15,017 nt of DNA. Origin: an uncultured Eubacteriales bacterium. Its GTDB lineage: Bacteria; Bacillota; Clostridia; Oscillospirales; Oscillospiraceae. The stretch spans positions 1 to 15,017 of the forward strand of contig URTG01000027.1 in assembly GCA_900550705.1 (NCBI GenBank), in the 5' to 3' direction. Of the stretch, positions 5,534-13,472 are shown one piece after another. The notes beneath the pieces were generated by a model. The model was not told the DNA's origin. It saw only the letters and a list, made by a program, of their open reading frames with translations, and made no database searches. The position numbers and the translations under genes are program-made. Each line of letters opens with the position of its first letter. Positions within the stretch are counted from its first letter, which is position 1.

Positions 5534-6573
5534 AAAAGAAGCTGTCTCTCCTGCTGGCCGCCGCCCTGCTGGTGTCCGCGCTCACCGGCTGCGGCGCCAA
5601 GAACGGCGACGTCTCCTCGTCCGGCGCCTCCCACGGCTCCGCCAGCCAGACCCAGGCGGCGGACAAGACCCCGGTGAACTTTATGGCCCTGTCCGGCCCC
5701 ACCGGCGTGGGCGCGGCCTATCTGATGAAGTATTATGACAAGGGTGCCGCCCCCGCCGACTGCCCCCTGTATGTGAATGCCACCGTGGCCGCCGAGAATA
5801 AGGAGGCCATGGACGCCCTGGTGAACGGCTCCGCCGACATCGCCGCCGTGGCCACCAACGTGGCCGCCAGCCTGTACGCCAAGACCGACGGCGCGGTGGA
5901 GGTGCTGGCGGTGAACACCCTGGGTGTGCTCTACATCCTGGAGAAGGGCGATTCTGTCCAGACCATGGCCGACCTGGCGGGCAAGACCGTCTACGCCGTG
6001 GGCCAGGGTGCGAACCCCGAGTATGTACTCAACCACCTGCTCACCGAAAACGGCGTGGACCCCAGCCAGGTGGACCTCCAGTGGATGACCGCCCAGGAGG
6101 TCACCGCCCAGATGGCCTCCGCCCAGGGGGACGCCGTTTGTATGCTCCCCGTCCCCGCCGCCACCGCCCTGATGATGAAGGACCCGGAGGTGCGGCAGGC
6201 CCTGTCTCTGTCTGACGAGTGGGACAAGCTGGACCAGGGCGCTCTGGCCCAGGGCTGCCTGGTGGCCCGCACCCAGTTCGTGGAGGAGCACCCCGAGACC
6301 GTGGACGCCTTCCTGGACCTGTACGGCGACTCCGTCACCTTTATGAGCGACGAAAATAACCCGTCCGACGCCCCCGCCCTGGTGGCCGAGCTGGGCATCA
6401 CCGCCAACGAGCAGATTGCCGCCAAGGCCATCCCCCAGTGCAACCTGACCCTCCTCACCGGAAACGAGATGAAGGAGACCCTTCAGGCCTATTACCAGGT
6501 GCTGTTCCAGGCCGACCCCGCCTCCATCGGCGGCGAGACGCCCTATGACGACTTCTACTATGGCGCGGAGTAA
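5530..6573 (+). CDS. ABC importer substrate-binding lipoprotein, NitT/TauT-like
   Basis: 347 residues. Signal peptide with lipobox LTGC (18-21), so Cys21 is lipidated and the protein is anchored outside the membrane. The mature part follows the NMT1/SsuA-like (COG0715-type) fold: FMALSGPTGVGAAYLMKYY near the N-terminus, the hinge-side motif NGSADIAAVATNVAASLYAK, then NTLGVLYILEKGDSVQTMAD and LAGKTVYAVGQGANPEYVLN. The GPT-GVG and TLGVLYI signatures are typical of uncharacterised Clostridia members next to SsuC-like permeases. ATG 5530 has AGAAAGGAAG upstream; the in-frame ATG at 5476 would place 18 extra residues before the signal peptide. Substrate is not evident (nitrate, sulfonate, thiamine precursor and other families share this fold). 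Confidence 0.88.
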   Translation: MKKKLSLLLAAALLVSALTGCGAKNGDVSSSGASHGSASQTQAADKTPVNFMALSGPTGVGAAYLMKYYDKGAAPADCPLYVNATVAAENKEAMDALVNGSADIAAVATNVAASLYAKTDGAVEVLAVNTLGVLYILEKGDSVQTMADLAGKTVYAVGQGANPEYVLNHLLTENGVDPSQVDLQWMTAQEVTAQMASAQGDAVCMLPVPAATALMMKDPEVRQALSLSDEWDKLDQGALAQGCLVARTQFVEEHPETVDAFLDLYGDSVTFMSDENNPSDAPALVAELGITANEQIAAKAIPQCNLTLLTGNEMKETLQAYYQVLFQADPASIGGETPYDDFYYGAE

Positions 6574-7342
6574 GCTCCTCCCAAAGTGCGCGGAATTGCT
6601 GCTGCCCCCGGCCTTTTGGCTGGGGGTCTGGCAGCTTTTCGCGTTTTTTGTGGACCGGCACGTCCAGGGCCGGGGGAATGAGCTGCTGCTGCCCTATCCT
6701 ATCACGGTGGCCCGGGCCCTGGTCCGGCTGGCGGGGAGCGGGACCTTCTGGGTCACGGCGGCGGCCTCGCTGGGCCGGATTTTGCTGGGACTGGCGGCGG
6801 GGACCGGGCTGGGGGTCCTGCTGGCCTGGGCGGTGTATCGCTCCCCCTGGGCGGACCGGCTGCTGTCCCCGGCCCTCCGGGTAATCCGGGCCACGCCGGT
6901 GGCCTCCTTCATCCTGCTGGTGCTGCTGTGGACGGGAAAAAACGCCGTGCCCGCCATTATTTCCGGGCTGATGGTCCTGCCGGTGGTGTGGGCCAACCTG
7001 GTCCGGGGCCTGGGGGAGACCGACCCCAAGCTGCTGGAGCTGGCCCAGGCCTACCGCTTCTCCCGGTGGAAGACCGCCCACCTCATCTACCTGCCCTCCC
7101 TCCGGCCCTATTTTCTCTCTGCGGTGACCACCGCCCTGGGACTGGCCTGGAAGTCCGGCGTGGCGGCGGAGGTGCTGTGCATCCCCCGGGCGGCCATCGG
7201 CACCCGCATCTATGAGAGCAAGCTCTATCTGGAAATTCCCGACCTATTCGCCTGGACGGCGGTGGTGGTGGCCCTGTCCCTTCTGCTGGAGGGGGTCCTC
7301 CGCCGGGTCCTGGCCCGCTGGAAGGGGGGGACGGTGGAGTGA
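6560..7342 (+). CDS. ABC importer permease, SsuC/TauC-like
   Basis: 260 residues from ATG 6560, overlapping the lipoprotein gene by 14 nt; ATG 6545 (five residues longer) is an alternative, and neither has a clear ribosome site, so translation is probably coupled. About six membrane helices. The coupling (EAA) loop at about 156-181 contains LLELAQAYRFSRWKTAHLIY followed by LPSLRPY, as in BPD_transp_1 permeases of the nitrate/sulfonate/taurine group. Works as the membrane channel with the ATPase encoded next. Confidence 0.9.
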   Translation: MARSKLLPKCAELLLPPAFWLGVWQLFAFFVDRHVQGRGNELLLPYPITVARALVRLAGSGTFWVTAAASLGRILLGLAAGTGLGVLLAWAVYRSPWADRLLSPALRVIRATPVASFILLVLLWTGKNAVPAIISGLMVLPVVWANLVRGLGETDPKLLELAQAYRFSRWKTAHLIYLPSLRPYFLSAVTTALGLAWKSGVAAEVLCIPRAAIGTRIYESKLYLEIPDLFAWTAVVVALSLLLEGVLRRVLARWKGGTVE

Positions 7343-7923
7343 TTCGGCTGGAACACATCTCCTTCTCCTATGGAGACCGCCCGGTGCTCCGGGAGCTGAA
7401 CCTGGAGCTGCCGGACCACGGAGTTGTTGGTCTGGCGGGCCCCTCCGGCTGCGGAAAGACCACCCTGCTCCGCCTGCTGGCGGGGTTAGAGCGGCCCCAG
7501 GCGGGAAGCATCCTCGGACTGTCGCCGGAGGAGACGGCCATCCTGTTTCAGGAAAACCGGCTGCTGCCCTGGCGCAGGGCGGAGCAGCAGATTACCGACG
7601 TGCTGCCCCCCTCCCGCCGGGGGGAGGCGGCCCGCTGGCTGCGCCTGGTGGAGCTGGAGGGGGAGGAGCACACCCTCCCCGCCGCCCTGTCCGGGGGCAT
7701 GGGCCGCCGGTTGGCCCTGGCCCGGTGCCTGGCGCTGGACGCCCGGTATCTTCTGCTGGACGAGCCCTTCGCCGGGGTGGACCTCGCCCGGGCCGTCCGT
7801 ATTCTGGACCGGCTGCGGGCCTTGGACCGCCCCATTCTCATGGCCGGGCATGAAGAAGGTCTGCTGGCCCGGACGGACCGGGTCCTTCACCTCAGCCCGG
7901 AGGGGCCGGTGTGGACGGGGTGA
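7339..7923 (+). CDS. ABC importer ATPase, SsuB/TauB-like
   Basis: 194 residues with a GTG start whose GTGA overlaps the permease stop by 4 nt. Walker A GPSGCGKTT (34-42), Q-loop Q71 in FQENRLLPW, signature LSGGMGRR (118-125; the usual QR after GG is replaced by MGRR), Walker B RYLLLDEP (136-143), D-loop AGVD, switch His171 in AGHE. Shorter than typical SsuB/TauB (about 250), mainly through a compact C-terminus ending soon after the His switch. All catalytic residues are present, so it should be active. Confidence 0.92.
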   Translation: MIRLEHISFSYGDRPVLRELNLELPDHGVVGLAGPSGCGKTTLLRLLAGLERPQAGSILGLSPEETAILFQENRLLPWRRAEQQITDVLPPSRRGEAARWLRLVELEGEEHTLPAALSGGMGRRLALARCLALDARYLLLDEPFAGVDLARAVRILDRLRALDRPILMAGHEEGLLARTDRVLHLSPEGPVWTG

Positions 7924-7955
7924 GACCGCGTTCTGTGCTCACCCAACGGGCCAAT

Positions 7956-7979
7956 GTCCGCGACGGTGGGACTGTTTTT
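7956..7979 (+). terminator. Weak candidate terminator after the ABC importer operon
   Basis: GTCC (7956-7959) can pair with GGAC (7969-7972), followed by TTTTT (7975-7979). The stem is short. A better stem, GGGTGAG (7918-7924) with CTCACCC (7938-7944), overlaps the stop codon but has no T run. Confidence 0.3.
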
Positions 7980-7995
7980 GTGGGATATGACAAAA

Positions 7996-8050
7996 AGCGG
8001 GGGAGAAATCCGTCGAACTTCCACAAAAGCCGGGGAGATTCCCGTTGCAA
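7996..8050 (+). repeat. Dispersed promoter-proximal element, copy 2
   Basis: Counterpart of 3494-3548 and containing CGAACTTCCACAAAAGCCGG. Here it ends exactly in the TTGCAA -35 box of the promoter at 8045-8073. Confidence 0.5.
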
Positions 8051-8073
8051 CTGTCCCCGGCGTGTGTTACAAT
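8045..8073 (+). promoter_or_regulatory. Promoter of the ACT-hom-lysC operon
   Basis: TTGCAA (8045-8050), 17-bp spacer, TACAAT (8068-8073). Transcription would start near 8080. The 60-nt leader holds a short hairpin (ACACGG/CCGTGT, about 8106-8126) and a 16-codon ORF from ATG 8094 whose TGA overlaps the next start, but that ORF has no ribosome site. Confidence 0.75.
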
Positions 8074-8140
8074 AAACCACGTCACAAAAACAAATGACCA
8101 TGCAACACGGACAATTCTGCCGTGTAGAATGGAGGAGAAC

Positions 8141-8581
8141 ATGAGCGGTCCGGCGAAGTACTTTATCGTAGAGGCATCGTCCATGCCAGAAATTTTTCGC
8201 AAGGTGGCCGAGGCCAAGCGGCTGCTGGAGACGGGGGAGGAGACCACCGTGAACGGCGCGGCCCGGGCGGTGGGCATCAGCCGCAGCGCCTATTACAAAT
8301 ACAAGGACGCGGTGCGGCCCTTCAACGATATGCTCCACGGGCGCATCGTCACCGCCCAGATTTTGATGAAGGACGAACCCGGAGTGCTCTCCGGGGCGCT
8401 GAATATTTTCTCCGGCACGGGAATCAATATTCTGACCATCAACCAGAACATCCCGGTGAACGGCTGCGCCGTGGTCACCATCACGGCGGAGACCTCCACC
8501 CTCCAGCGCTCCTTAGAGGAAGTGCTGGGCGAGGTCTCGGCGGGACCCGGGGTCATCAAGTGCGAGATTATCGCGGGGTAA
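8141..8581 (+). CDS. HTH-ACT domain protein (UPF0735/PheB type), probable regulator of the hom operon
   Basis: 146 residues from ATG 8141 with GGAGGAG 4 nt upstream. Residues 20-60 contain a helix-turn-helix-like segment (KVAEAKRLLETGE, then NGAARAVGISRSAYYKYKDA). Residues 72-145 are an ACT domain (ILMKDEPGVLSGALNIFSGT, INILTINQNIP), which binds amino acids in this family. Length and order match the UPF0735 proteins found beside homoserine dehydrogenase or pheA in Firmicutes. It starts the operon, 50 nt before hom, so it most likely senses an aspartate-family amino acid (threonine would be the natural guess) and regulates these genes; ligand and target are inferred. Confidence 0.85.
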   Translation: MSGPAKYFIVEASSMPEIFRKVAEAKRLLETGEETTVNGAARAVGISRSAYYKYKDAVRPFNDMLHGRIVTAQILMKDEPGVLSGALNIFSGTGINILTINQNIPVNGCAVVTITAETSTLQRSLEEVLGEVSAGPGVIKCEIIAG

Positions 8582-8631
8582 GTCCCGCAGAAACAGCCTC
8601 CGGCAAGGAATGGCTATATGAGGTGAGGAAC

Positions 8632-9840
8632 ATGGTAAACGTTGCAATTTTAGGCTTTGGTACGGTGGGCTCCGGCGTGGCCGAGGTGCTGACCCGGAAC
8701 GGCGGTCTCATTGACCAGCGGGTGAACGACCCGATCCGGCTGAAGTATATCCTGGATGTGCGGGAGTTCCCCGGCAGCCCCTATGAGCGCTGCTTTGTAA
8801 AGGATTTCTCCGTCATCGAGAACGACCCCCAGGTGGACATCGTGGTGGAGACCATCGGCGGCGCCACCATCGCCCTGGACTTTACCACCCGGGCGCTGAA
8901 GGCGGGCAAGAGCGTGGTGACCTCTAACAAGGAGCTGGTGGCCACCCACGGCTATGAGCTGCTCCAGCTGGCCCAAGAGCACGGGTGCAGCTATCTGTTC
9001 GAGGCCAGCGTGGGCGGCGGCATCCCCATCCTGCGGCCCCTGACCTCCTGCCTGGCGGCCAACGAGCTGACCCAGGTGACCGGGATTCTCAACGGCACCA
9101 CCAACTATATCCTCACCCGCATGATTAAGGCCGGTCTCACCTTTGAGCAGGCCCTGAAGGAGGCCCAGGACAACGGCTACGCCGAGAAGGACCCCACCGC
9201 CGATGTGGACGGACACGACGCCTGCCGGAAGATCTGCATCCTGGCGGCCCTGGCCTTCGGCCAGCAGGTCTATCCCGACCAGGTGCCCACCGAGGGCATC
9301 CGCTCCGTCACCCTGGAGGACGTGGCCTATGCCGACTCCAAGGGCTACAAGATCAAGCTGCTGGGCCGGGCCATCCGCCAGCCCCAGGGCAAGGTCTGCG
9401 CCTTCGTCGCCCCCCATCTGGTGGCCAACGAGAACCCGCTGGCCGGGGTGGAGGACGTGTTCAACGCCATCGCCATCACCGGCAACGCCATTGGCGACGC
9501 CATGTTCTATGGCCGGGGCGCGGGCAAGCTGCCCACCGCCTCCGCCGTGGTGGCCGACGTCATTGACATCGCCAAGGACCTGAAGAAGGACCGCCGCAAC
9601 GGCTGGGGTCCCGGGTCCCCCGACCTGGTGGTGTCGCCCGACATCCTCACCTCCTGCTGGTACGTCCGGGCCCAGGCCCCCGTGGACCAGGCCCGCCTGG
9701 CCTGCGGCGAGCTTCAGCTCCTGGCCCGCAGCGGCGCGCCCGCCGGCGAGGTGGCCTTCCTCACCGCACCCATGACCGAGCCCCAGGTGAAGGACCAGCT
9801 GAAGGACATGGACGTGCGCTCCCTGTTCCGGGTGCTGTAA
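8632..9840 (+). CDS. hom: Homoserine dehydrogenase
   Basis: 402 residues from ATG 8632 (GAGGTGAGG upstream). Reduces aspartate semialdehyde to homoserine with NAD(P)H, the branch step to threonine and methionine. Rossmann motif GFGTVGSG (8-15), SNKELVA (98-104), EASVGGGIPI (124-133), NGTTNYIL (154-161) and the catalytic-lysine segment DVDGHDACRKICIL (191-204, with Lys200). The C-terminal 75 residues (TSCWYVRAQAPVDQ onward) correspond to the ACT-like regulatory tail of Gram-positive enzymes, with a less typical sequence. Between ACT-regulator and aspartokinase genes; the 84 nt to lysC carries a small hairpin (CAGGG/CCCTG, around 9867-9885) without a T tract. Confidence 0.96.
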   Translation: MVNVAILGFGTVGSGVAEVLTRNGGLIDQRVNDPIRLKYILDVREFPGSPYERCFVKDFSVIENDPQVDIVVETIGGATIALDFTTRALKAGKSVVTSNKELVATHGYELLQLAQEHGCSYLFEASVGGGIPILRPLTSCLAANELTQVTGILNGTTNYILTRMIKAGLTFEQALKEAQDNGYAEKDPTADVDGHDACRKICILAALAFGQQVYPDQVPTEGIRSVTLEDVAYADSKGYKIKLLGRAIRQPQGKVCAFVAPHLVANENPLAGVEDVFNAIAITGNAIGDAMFYGRGAGKLPTASAVVADVIDIAKDLKKDRRNGWGPGSPDLVVSPDILTSCWYVRAQAPVDQARLACGELQLLARSGAPAGEVAFLTAPMTEPQVKDQLKDMDVRSLFRVL

Positions 9841-9924
9841 GCCCGCCGGGGGAACGCATAGGATAGCAGGGGGCCCGCCTCCCTGGCAACGCAAATCGAT
9901 TCGACCTTTTAGGGGGAAACATAT

Positions 9925-11148
9925 ATGGCACTCATCGTACAAAAATTCGGCGGCAGCTCCGTTGCCGACGCGGATAAGCTCCGCAATGTGGCCCGCATTA
10001 TCACCGAGACCTATCAGAAGGGCAACAGCGTGGTGGCCGTCCTCTCCGCCCAGGGGGATACCACCGACGATCTGATCGAAAAGGCCAAGGAGATCAACCC
10101 CAACGCCTCCAAGCGGGAGATGGATATGCTCCTGTCCACCGGCGAACAGATCTCCATCTCTCTGTGCGCCATGTGCATCGAGGGCATGGGCTTCCAGGTC
10201 GTCTCTCTGGCCGGCTGGCAGGCCGGAATGCTCACCGACTCCTCCTACAGCGCCGCCCGGATCAAGCGCATCCGCACCGAGCGCATCCAGAAGGAGCTGG
10301 ACAAGAAGAAGATCGTTCTGGTGGCCGGCTTCCAGGGCATCAACAAGTATGACGACATCACCACCCTGGGCCGGGGCGGGTCCGACACCTCTGCGGTGGC
10401 GCTGGCCGCCGCCCTCCACGCCGACCTGTGCCAGATCTACACCGACGTAGACGGCGTCTATACCTCTGACCCCCGCACCGTCAAGGGGGCGCGGAAGCTG
10501 GATGAGATCACCTTCGACGAGATGCTGGAGCTGGCCAGCCAGGGCGCCCAGGTGCTCCACAACCGCTCGGTGGAAATGGCAAAGCGTTATAACGTCAATC
10601 TGGAGGTCCTCTCCAGCTTCAGCGGAAAACCCGGTACGAAAGTCAAGGAGGTTGTCAAAACCATGGAAAAAACTCATGTCAGCGGCGTCGCCAAGGATAA
10701 GAACGTAGCCCGGATCGCTCTGGTGGGCCTGGCCGATCAGCCCGGCATCGCCTTTAAAATCTTCTCTCTGCTGGCCAAGAAGGGCATCAACGTGGACATC
10801 ATTCTCCAGTCCATCGGCCGCGATGAGAGCAAGGACATCAGCTTCACCGTCGCCCGCAGCGACGCGGACGAGGCCGAGCGCATCCTCAACGAGGAGAAGG
10901 AGGCCATCAAGTTCAAGGCCCTGGAGGTCAACAAGCAGGTGGCCAAGATCTCCATCGTGGGCGCGGGTATGGCCAACAACGCCGGCGTGGCCTGCACCAT
11001 GTTCGAGGCCCTGTACTCCGCGGGCATCAACATCAACATGATCTCCACCAGCGAGATCAAGATCTCCGTCCTGGTGGACGAGCGGGACGCCGACCGCGCC
11101 GTCCAGGCCGTGCACGACCGCTTCTTCAGCGAGTTCGGCAACGCCTGA
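9925..11148 (+). CDS. lysC: Aspartokinase (LysC-type, with internal beta-subunit start)
   Basis: 407 residues, matching Bacillus aspartokinase II (about 408). Phosphorylates aspartate, first step for lysine, threonine and methionine. Kinase domain 1-240 with KFGGSS (7-12), STGEQIS (71-77), GRGGSDTSAVALAAAL (149-164) and YTDVDGVYTSDP (172-183). Two C-terminal ACT domains at about 262-335 and 341-404 (DQPGIAFKIFSLLAKKGINV; NAGVACTMFEALYSAGINI) bind feedback inhibitors. AGGGGG about 7 nt before ATG 9925 sets the start. Met247 is preceded by a perfect internal ribosome site and can start a 161-residue beta subunit made only of the ACT domains. Last gene of the operon. Confidence 0.96.
   Translation: MALIVQKFGGSSVADADKLRNVARIITETYQKGNSVVAVLSAQGDTTDDLIEKAKEINPNASKREMDMLLSTGEQISISLCAMCIEGMGFQVVSLAGWQAGMLTDSSYSAARIKRIRTERIQKELDKKKIVLVAGFQGINKYDDITTLGRGGSDTSAVALAAALHADLCQIYTDVDGVYTSDPRTVKGARKLDEITFDEMLELASQGAQVLHNRSVEMAKRYNVNLEVLSSFSGKPGTKVKEVVKTMEKTHVSGVAKDKNVARIALVGLADQPGIAFKIFSLLAKKGINVDIILQSIGRDESKDISFTVARSDADEAERILNEEKEAIKFKALEVNKQVAKISIVGAGMANNAGVACTMFEALYSAGININMISTSEIKISVLVDERDADRAVQAVHDRFFSEFGNA
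10645..10665 (+). promoter_or_regulatory. lysC: Internal ribosome binding site and start for the aspartokinase beta subunit
   Basis: AAGGAGG (10645-10651) is followed after 11 nt by an in-frame ATG (10663-10665), Met247 of lysC. The product would span 10663-11148 (161 residues). In Bacillus subtilis aspartokinase II the same arrangement yields the beta subunit (163 residues) of the alpha2beta2 enzyme; its presence here is by analogy. Confidence 0.8.
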
Positions 11149-11154
11149 GCGTAA

Positions 11155-11217
11155 GAACGACCTTGGAATTCCGCCCGAAGCGGCTCTGCCCGGAGCCGCT
11201 TCGGGTCGTTGTCTTTT
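11155..11217 (+). terminator. Intrinsic terminator of the hom-lysC operon
   Basis: CCCGAAGCGGCT (11174-11185) pairs with AGCCGCTTCGGG (11194-11205), 12 bp. Outer bases AACGACC (11155-11161) and GGTCGTT (11204-11210) can extend or compete. A T-rich run (TTGTCTTTT) follows. Confidence 0.88.
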
Positions 11218-11289
11218 CTGAAATTTCCCGATTTTTCCGTCGGTCAAAAATTTGGTCGGGACTTTTGGAGACTTTTCCCGTTTTTCCTG

Positions 11290-11318
11290 TTGCAAAAAAT
11301 CCATGCTTCTGGTACAAT
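11290..11318 (+). promoter_or_regulatory. Promoter of the multi-pass membrane protein gene
   Basis: TTGCAA (11290-11295), 17-bp spacer, TACAAT (11313-11318), the same two hexamers as the hom operon promoter. The leader contains a hairpin CTGCCGC (11354-11360) / GCGGCAG (11372-11378) that ends two bases before the AAGGAG site and could limit translation. Confidence 0.75.
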
Positions 11319-11397
11319 AATAAAACGTCTGGAAATAGCTTACGCTGGAATTCCTGCCGCCTGTCTTGGGCGCGGCAGTAAGGAGATCGAATAACGA

Positions 11398-12168
11398 ATG
11401 GATTTTAACGAGAAAGAAGAACGCCGCCGCCAGGAGGACATGGCGCTGAACCGTGGGCTGCTCTGGGTGGCCGGTGCCATTGTGCTGGAGCTGCTGCTGA
11501 TGCTTGTCAAGCGGTATTATATCAACACCGGTCTGTCGAATTTCGAGGTACAGATGATGGTCACCCTGCACAGTGTGCTGAAGGGTGTCCGGGTGGCCGG
11601 CGGCGTGCTGGCCGTTCTGTGCGCCGTTTGGGCCGTGATGAAGGCCAACCAGGGCAAGCGGGTGACCCTGCCCGTGGTCCTGGGCTGCGCCTGCACCGCC
11701 CTGGCCATCTGCGCCCATGTGGCCGTGGCCTATCAGGAGGCCGGCGTGGGGATGCTGTTCCTGCTGGTGCCCGCTTGGGCCGGTCTGGCGCTGGTGTATT
11801 ACCTCTACCAGAAGGAATTCTTCCTGGCCGCGCTGGGCGGCGGCGCGGCCGTGATGGGGCTGTGGTTCGTCCGCTTCGGCGGGGGCTTCCATCTGGAGAC
11901 CATCCTGTGCTTTGTGACCATCCTGGCCTCCCTCGCCGCGGCCCTGTGGCTGAAGAAGAACAACGGCGTCCTCCGCCTGGGCAAGACCCAGTGCCGCGTG
12001 GTGGACGAGGGGGCCTCCTACACCCCCACCCTGGTCAGCGGAGCCATCAGTCTGGTGGTTCTGGCCGTCAGCCTGTTCCTGGGCTCCACCGCCGCCTACT
12101 ATCTGCTGTTCGCCATGGTGGCCTGGCTGTTCGCCCTAATCGTGTACTACACCGTCAAGATGATGTAA
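11398..12168 (+). CDS. Multi-pass membrane protein of unknown function
   Basis: 256 residues from ATG 11398 with AAGGAG about 12 nt upstream. A charged cytoplasmic N-terminus (DFNEKEERRRQEDM) is followed by about seven or eight hydrophobic helices (roughly 19-37, 63-80, 89-110, 115-135, 140-155, 164-180, 215-232, 236-252). A soluble stretch before the last pair (KKNNGVLRLGKTQCRVVDEG) is the only larger loop. I recognise no transporter or enzyme motif. It is alone between its own promoter and terminator, so context gives no clue. Probably a lineage-conserved Oscillospiraceae hypothetical. Confidence 0.8.
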   Translation: MDFNEKEERRRQEDMALNRGLLWVAGAIVLELLLMLVKRYYINTGLSNFEVQMMVTLHSVLKGVRVAGGVLAVLCAVWAVMKANQGKRVTLPVVLGCACTALAICAHVAVAYQEAGVGMLFLLVPAWAGLALVYYLYQKEFFLAALGGGAAVMGLWFVRFGGGFHLETILCFVTILASLAAALWLKKNNGVLRLGKTQCRVVDEGASYTPTLVSGAISLVVLAVSLFLGSTAAYYLLFAMVAWLFALIVYYTVKMM

Positions 12169-12190
12169 TTGCCCGCCGGGCAAAAAAATC

Positions 12191-12240
12191 GCCCCGCTGC
12201 CGCACATTTTTCCGTGCGGCGGCGGGGCATCTTGTTTTTT
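12191..12240 (+). terminator. Intrinsic terminator of the membrane protein gene
   Basis: Positions 12191-12205 pair with 12214-12228 (15 bp with one G-T wobble), followed by TTGTTTTTT. A smaller hairpin, TTGCCC/GGGCAA, directly follows the stop codon (12169-12183). Confidence 0.92.
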
Positions 12241-12254
12241 GCCGGAGCTTTCCA

Positions 12255-12284
12255 TAGACGGCCCCCCTTCTAGTGTGCTATAAT
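12255..12284 (+). promoter_or_regulatory. Promoter of the glycosyltransferase gene
   Basis: Perfect TATAAT (12279-12284) with extended -10 TG; the -35 box is weak (TAGACG at 12255-12260, 18-bp spacer). The transcript would start near 12291, excluding any upstream start codon of the next gene. Confidence 0.65.
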
Positions 12285-12317
12285 GGGGAAAAATCAGTCG
12301 AAAAGCGAGGAATGGCT

Positions 12318-13472
12318 ATGAAACGGCGGGTTTTATTCACCGCGTCTACATATTCCCACATCGTCCACTTCCACCGGCCCTATCTGGCGGAATTTGCCCG
12401 CCTGGGCTGGGGGGTGGACGTGGCCTGCGGCGGCGCGCCCATGGACATTCCGGAGGCGGAGGAGGTCTTCTCCATCCCCTTCGAGAAGAAGCTCACCGCC
12501 CCCCAGAACGCCAGGGCCACGGCGGCCCTGCGGCGGCTCATCCGGGCGCGGGAGTACGCCCTGGTGAGCTGTCATACCTCTCTGGCCGCCTTCTTCACCC
12601 GGGCGGCGGTGCTGGGTCTGCCCCGCCGTCCCAAGGTGGCCTGCACCTGTCACGGCTATCTGTTTGACGACGCCACCCCCGCCCCCAAGCGGGCCCTGCT
12701 GGCCTCCGCCGAGCGGCTCACCGCCCCGGTGACCGACCTGCTGATGACCATGAACCGCTGGGATACGGAGTACGCCCGGCGGCACCGGCTGGGCAAGGAG
12801 GTGGTGGAGATTCCCGGCATGGGGGTGGACCTCCACCGTCACCGCCGGGCGGACCGGGGCGAGGGCCTGGCCCTCCGCCGGAGCCTGGGCTTTGCCGACC
12901 ATCAGTTCCTGCTGGTCTACGCCGCCGAATTCTCCCAGCGCAAGAGCCAGCGGGACCTGCTGTGCGCCCTTCAGCAGCTGCCGCCCTCTATCGGCCTGCT
13001 GCTGCCCGGCAGCGGGGCCCTGTGGGAGGAGTGCCGCACCCTGGCCCGGGGGTTGGGCGTGGCGGACCGGGTGGCCTTCCCCGGTCAGGTGGGGGACATG
13101 GCCCCCTGGTACGCCGCCGCCGACGGCGCGGTGACCACCAGCCGCAGCGAGGGCCTGCCCTTCAACGTGATGGAGGCCATGGCCGCCGGCCTGCCCGTGG
13201 CCGCCTCCGCCGTGAAGGGCCACGTGGACCTAATCCGGGACGGAGAGACCGGTCTGCTGTTCCCCTATGGCGACCCCACTGCCTGCGCCGCCCGGCTCCT
13301 CCGCCTGGCCCAGGACCCCGACCTGGCCCACCGCTTGGGGACCCAGGCGGCGCTGGAGGTACAGAATTACAGCCTGGACCGCGTCCTGCCCCAGGTGATG
13401 GGGGTGTACTCCGGGCTGGTGGTTCTGGAGGAGGTAGGAGTTAGAAGGGATGAGGTAGGAGTTAGGAGGTAG
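12318..13472 (+). CDS. GT4-family (GT-B fold) glycosyltransferase
   Basis: 384 residues. ATG 12318 is preferred over 12312 because GCGAGG sits about 7 nt from it; starts further upstream lie in the promoter. N-terminal Rossmann domain 1-185 (RRVLFTASTYSHIVHFHRPY, CHGYLFDDATP at 111-121, a loop typical of EPS/capsule transferases). The C-terminal nucleotide-sugar domain starts near FLLVYAAEFSQRKSQRDLL (197-215), continues with LLLPGSG (227-233), and has the EX7E signature SEGLPFNVMEAMAAGLPV (277-294; Glu278 and Glu286). It should transfer a sugar from an activated donor to a polysaccharide or glycolipid acceptor; neither is identifiable. The last 15 or so residues (EEVGVRRDEVGVRR) are encoded by a tandem DNA repeat and look like an accidental extension. 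Confidence 0.9.
   Translation: MKRRVLFTASTYSHIVHFHRPYLAEFARLGWGVDVACGGAPMDIPEAEEVFSIPFEKKLTAPQNARATAALRRLIRAREYALVSCHTSLAAFFTRAAVLGLPRRPKVACTCHGYLFDDATPAPKRALLASAERLTAPVTDLLMTMNRWDTEYARRHRLGKEVVEIPGMGVDLHRHRRADRGEGLALRRSLGFADHQFLLVYAAEFSQRKSQRDLLCALQQLPPSIGLLLPGSGALWEECRTLARGLGVADRVAFPGQVGDMAPWYAAADGAVTTSRSEGLPFNVMEAMAAGLPVAASAVKGHVDLIRDGETGLLFPYGDPTACAARLLRLAQDPDLAHRLGTQAALEVQNYSLDRVLPQVMGVYSGLVVLEEVGVRRDEVGVRR

Noticed and set aside
7918..7944. Hairpin at the ABC ATPase stop codon as terminator
   Set aside because: The 7-bp stem is real, but no T tract follows.
8650..11892. 1080-codon open frame on the minus strand opposite hom, lysC and the membrane protein
   Set aside because: It runs antisense across three well-identified genes and two intergenic regions with a terminator and promoter. 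The translation is low-complexity Gly/His/Leu/Val, typical of the antisense frame in GC-rich genes.
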